A stretch of 64,000 bases of DNA. Origin: Kiritimatiellia bacterium. Lineage in GTDB: Bacteria; Verrucomicrobiota; Kiritimatiellia; RFP12; DVOR01. Made by a program: the position numbers and the translations under genes. Shown here one piece after another: positions 61,299 to 64,000 of this stretch. The stretch covers positions 1-64,000 of the forward strand of contig JAFYWN010000020.1 in the NCBI GenBank assembly GCA_017558005.1. The letters run 5' to 3'. The first letter of the stretch is position 1; every line of letters starts with the position of its first letter. The notes below the pieces were generated by a model that was not told the origin of the DNA, ran no database searches, and saw only the letters and a program-made list of their open reading frames with translations.

Positions 61299-61640
61299 CC
61301 CCACGCCCCTATGCAGGGGCTCGCACCCCTGCACCCGCGAAAGCGCAGGGCGCTTTACCCCATGCTCGTCCTACGGACTCGCCTTTTAAAAGGATGACGA
61401 GAAGGGATAGGAGCGCTAGAAGGGATAAGGTGGGGCGCACCCCGTCGTTTGGTGCCACACTGGATCGCGGAGAGTTAGGAGGCGAGAGGATTGGGTGGGG
61501 CGGCGCACCCACGACTCTATGCAGGGGTCGCACCCCTGCACCCGCGAAAGCGCAGGGCGCTTTACCCCGTGCTCGTCCTACGGACTCGCCTTTTAAAAGG
61601 ACGACGAGAAGGGATAAGAGCGATAGAAGGGATAAGGTGG
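61299..61640. repeat. two tandem composite GC-rich repeats (families A, C and B)
   Basis: Two ~200-bp units begin ATGCAGGGG..CGCACCCCTGCACC (61312 and 61520), continue with CGCGAAAGCGCAGGGCGCTT, then GCTCGTCCTACGGACTCGCC (family C) and AAGGGATAAGAGCGATAGAA-like sequence. Between them lies an inverted family B piece (CACCCCGTCGTTTGGTGCCA at 61438). The same C and B modules occur next to kdsA at 17608-17745. There is no gene in this stretch. Confidence 0.75.
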
Positions 61641-61798
61641 GTGAGTGCGATTTAAGGGGGATAGGAGGCGGGAGGCTTGTAAAGTGTGCTAGGATAAACG
61701 ATAGATGAGATTATCCCTTTAATCCCTACCATCGCTGTTATCGCTTCGATCCCTGTTATCCCTTTAGATTTGTAATCCCTTTAGAAAGGTCGTACAGC

Positions 61799-61900
61799 AT
61801 GAGTAAGATTCTTTTACCACACTCAGGTTACAAGCATCTGATTGTCTACAAAAAGAGTGGTGTGATTTATCAAGGAAAGGAGTGGGCGATTACAACGTAA
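61799..61900 (+). pseudogene. truncated four-helix-bundle-suffix-type gene
   Basis: ATG 61799 follows AAAGG and encodes only 33 residues (SKILLPHSGYKHLIVYKKSG, then VIYQGKEWAITT). This matches the first ~30 residues of the 'four helix bundle suffix domain' family, usually ~150 residues or more, so the gene is cut short. The upstream DNA has repeated CCCTTTAATCCC and ATCGC units. It overlaps the convergent gene by 11 bp. Confidence 0.45.
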
Positions 61901-63053
61901 TCCACGAATCTGTCCCATCACGAGTAAGTTTGAAGAACCCCATTCCGACATGCTCAATTTGATCGGCAGTATAAATTCTTTCCGCGACACAATCCACGAG
62001 TACCATCTGCTTGGGTTGCTCAAAAATGAGTGCTTCATAACGCGCGGCTGTCAAACGGATTAAGGGGTCATCCAAGTCAAGGTCAATTTTTTCACTCGCC
62101 TTTATCTGCGTAGGCGAATGCCAAAGCACCTTTCCAGCTTGACTCAGCACGGTCGTCCCATGGGTCGGGTCTTGCTGAAGAAGAATATTGCAATAACGTT
62201 CGTACGTATACGTCACCGCCTTCTTCTGGAACTGACCATCAAAGAGATGACAGTCAATTTGAAGCCCAAGCAATTTTTGAGCATAGGTCCACATGACAAT
62301 TTCATCATCATGAAGCATGAGAATATCAAGCCATTGATAATCAGCAAAAAAACCTTCAGGGAATACTTTTTGCTTCCCCGTGGGCAAATGATAAAAACAA
62401 GTCACGCCATCATCTGCAGTTGATTGTATTGCAAAAGCGGTCTGATTCCACACACTAAACACCATGAGCAACGGTTGCTGCACCACAGCCCCCGTCTTTC
62501 GGTCGGTAAGGAAATACCGAGAAGGTGAGTGTTCCATAAAAGGAAGTACCTGCCTCACGAGATAACGTTCATCCCCCAAATAGTGAACCCCTCCCGCCGA
62601 AAAGAAATGTAGAAAGGGGGCAAAGCGGTTGCCATTTGAGTAAAGCACCTCTTGCCGACCTTCACTCACCACGAGACTCGCACCCATCACCTGTTGCACC
62701 TTCTCACCCGCTGCCGCATTAAGAATCAACGTGCCATACCGTTTTGGCGCGAGATTGCTGCGTTGATACTGAAAAAACACAACCTCCTTTTTCTTACCCG
62801 GCGTCTTTCCCTCAACTGTAGCGCGGTAAAAGTGACGATTCAGGCGTTTAATGTCACGCGTTGTAATCGTCTTTGCTGCCGTCTCTCGATGCTCCTCCGA
62901 GTGTCCACTAAACAACGTAAGGTGATTCTTAAAGGTCAACTCAAACGCCTTACACTCAGGCAAATAACACACGCCAAAATCATTTGTCACGGCCCCCAAT
63001 AACGGCATCACCAAGACCATCGCCAAACAGCACCAAGTCGTCTTCAGATTCAT
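61890..63053 (-). CDS. exported hypothetical protein
   Basis: The product is 387 residues from ATG 63053 (63068 is an alternative). The signal peptide is TTWCCLAMVLVMPLLGA. The mature chain is beta-rich, with regularly spaced Trp/Phe/Tyr strands (FQYQRSNLAPKRYGTLILNA, EVLYSNGNRFAPFLHFFSAG, VWNQTAFAIQSTADDGVTCF, WLDILMLHDDEIVMWTY), suggesting a six- or seven-bladed propeller. No catalytic motif is visible. It lies alone, leftward, after the effector cassette, and might be periplasmic or surface-exposed. Confidence 0.6.
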   Translation of the reverse strand: MNLKTTWCCLAMVLVMPLLGAVTNDFGVCYLPECKAFELTFKNHLTLFSGHSEEHRETAAKTITTRDIKRLNRHFYRATVEGKTPGKKKEVVFFQYQRSNLAPKRYGTLILNAAAGEKVQQVMGASLVVSEGRQEVLYSNGNRFAPFLHFFSAGGVHYLGDERYLVRQVLPFMEHSPSRYFLTDRKTGAVVQQPLLMVFSVWNQTAFAIQSTADDGVTCFYHLPTGKQKVFPEGFFADYQWLDILMLHDDEIVMWTYAQKLLGLQIDCHLFDGQFQKKAVTYTYERYCNILLQQDPTHGTTVLSQAGKVLWHSPTQIKASEKIDLDLDDPLIRLTAARYEALIFEQPKQMVLVDCVAERIYTADQIEHVGMGFFKLTRDGTDSWITL

Positions 63054-63068
63054 TCGACTCACCTCCAA

Positions 63069-63504
63069 ACTAACCTATTAAAAGCATAACACATTTAAAG
63101 CCCTCACAACTGCTCGCCACCACAAAATACACCTCAATCATGCGCCCCTCAAATGTCCCCCTCTTGCGGCATATTTGCAGTCACCTTCATCCGTTCATCT
63201 GCGCACTTTGACTGCCAATTCAAGCACAATTATGAGCAAGTTTGTAAGATTTCATTTTTTCATTCATTGTACTATGGGCGAGCGGAAAACAGATTTGCCT
63301 AACATATTGCCATTCAATACTTTATGTGCCGTCTATTTTGTGCCGTAAAATTTGTAGTACAAAACTGCTCTGATTGTACTATTTCAGCACCCCAAAAATT
63401 AGTACAAAATGAGTTAAATTGATATTCTATGTATGAGATGCATTGACGTCCCCTCTCCTTTTTTCACAAAGTATAAGCGGAACTATTACAGCATTTTATA
63501 TGCG
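63069..63504. promoter_or_regulatory. AT-rich regulatory gap with four TAGTACAA sites
   Basis: No gene is supported. TTGTACTA occurs at 63267-63274 and 63374-63381, and its complement TAGTACAA at 63355-63362 and 63400-63407. A repeated TGTGCCGT lies at 63326 and 63339. The palindromic GTAC core suggests a binding site for a dimeric regulator acting on the leftward gene at 61890-63053. Confidence 0.4.
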
Positions 63505-63999
63505 TTATAGAGAACGACGTCCACAAGTTGTGAGAAAGTTGAGAAGGTCTGCGGGGCGATCGGTTTGAATCATTGTGGCACCATGACTAAGGCACCATCC
63601 CCAGCTACCATCAACATCCCCTCTAAAACCACGTTCATCACTATGCCTTGCACATAAAGAGTCCCACAACGTATTCATCCATATGCGCGGTCCGTTGTTT
63701 TGTTGCATTGTTTCAAGATAATTTAAAATTTCAAAGGAAGTTTCACTCGCGAAACAAAGTTCATACGCGAATGGTGCTTTTAAGCAAGTAGACCATGCAC
63801 GAAAGTTTACTTCGGCATTGGGTCGGTCAAGCCAAATGATGGGCATATAGAGAAAGGTCCCATCTATAATGCCACTCCATTGATCACCCATTGCAGCCTT
63901 TAATTCGGTTGGCGTAAAATGGCCTTTTAAAATAACTTCACGCTCGACACCACATTTACGTGCGCACGCTGCGACACCTTTTGGATCACGAGAAAACTT
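63505..63999 (-). CDS. glycerophosphodiester phosphodiesterase-like protein (5' end off the window)
   Basis: The open frame continues to the right edge; about 164 residues are visible. The end DGSWGWCLSHGATMIQTDRP (ADLLNFL) matches the C-terminal signature of GDPD-family enzymes, where a G-x-x-x-I-x-TD-x-P loop closes the TIM barrel; upstream FRDPKGVAA-like text and KGHFTPTELKAAMG fit the preceding helices. These enzymes cleave glycerophosphodiesters to glycerol 3-phosphate. The catalytic N-terminal His/Glu residues lie outside the window. Confidence 0.7.
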   Translation of the reverse strand, partial: KFSRDPKGVAACARKCGVEREVILKGHFTPTELKAAMGDQWSGIIDGTFLYMPIIWLDRPNAEVNFRAWSTCLKAPFAYELCFASETSFEILNYLETMQQNNGPRIWMNTLWDSLCARHSDERGFRGDVDGSWGWCLSHGATMIQTDRPADLLNFLTTCGRRSL

Positions 64000-64000
64000 A

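Overview
Organism. The window looks like the chromosome of a Gram-negative member of the PVC superphylum, probably a host-associated Kiritimatiellota, Lentisphaerota or Verrucomicrobiota relative. The best marker is the 51-residue 'small basic protein' at 33980-34135, a family known only from Chlamydiae, Verrucomicrobia, Lentisphaerae and allies. A Kdo/Lpt lipopolysaccharide operon shows an outer membrane. HprK, HPr and enzyme I point to a regulatory phosphotransferase system.

Layout. (1) 1-17.5 kb is a Mu-like prophage or phage-derived element that continues off the left edge. It has a gp36-like connector, a gp28-type terminase and a gp29-type portal fused to a toxin-type nuclease domain. 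A divergent repressor/Cro switch follows, with two genes in the repressor operon (a secreted WYL-like protein and a tail-anchored small protein), then tandem HTH paralogues and a remnant of a gpF-type head protein fused to a second toxin-like domain. The rightward late operon contains four proteins with signal peptides (one with tail-fibre repeats), a minimal exosortase/archaeosortase-like protein, and structural or tail proteins. (2) 17.9-31.2 kb is a rightward housekeeping block: kdsA, two LptA/LptC-like genes, lptB, hpf, hprK, ptsH, ptsI, a YihY-family membrane protein, two pseudopilins, dnaK, groES and groEL. (3) 31.2-51.6 kb is almost entirely leftward: a UvrD-type helicase, the small basic protein, a secreted metzincin, cysK, a degenerate polysaccharide deacetylase, an NSS transporter, a SixA-like phosphatase, pcnB, a transglutaminase-like exported protein, recJ, cdd and a MacAB-like export system. 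(4) 51.6-53.0 kb holds six leftward tRNAs: Arg-CCT, Leu-GAG and a mirrored Phe-Glu-Glu-Phe set. (5) 53.3-61.2 kb is the most striking locus: a leftward three-gene cassette of a 444-aa protein, a CesT-like type III secretion chaperone and a 2008-aa protein with an embedded ABC1/UbiB-type kinase domain. The two large proteins share an N-terminal domain. This reads as a type III effector-chaperone cassette with a giant putative kinase effector. (6) 61.3-64 kb has GC-rich dispersed repeats, a truncated four-helix-bundle-suffix gene, an exported hypothetical and the end of a glycerophosphodiester phosphodiesterase.

Links between regions. Several GC-rich repeat families occur both in the prophage and in distant intergenic regions. 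One copy lies in frame inside the portal gene, and another forms the 3' end of the cro-like gene, so they behave as mobile or amplifying palindromic repeats. All functional calls come from reading motifs by eye; no database search was run.
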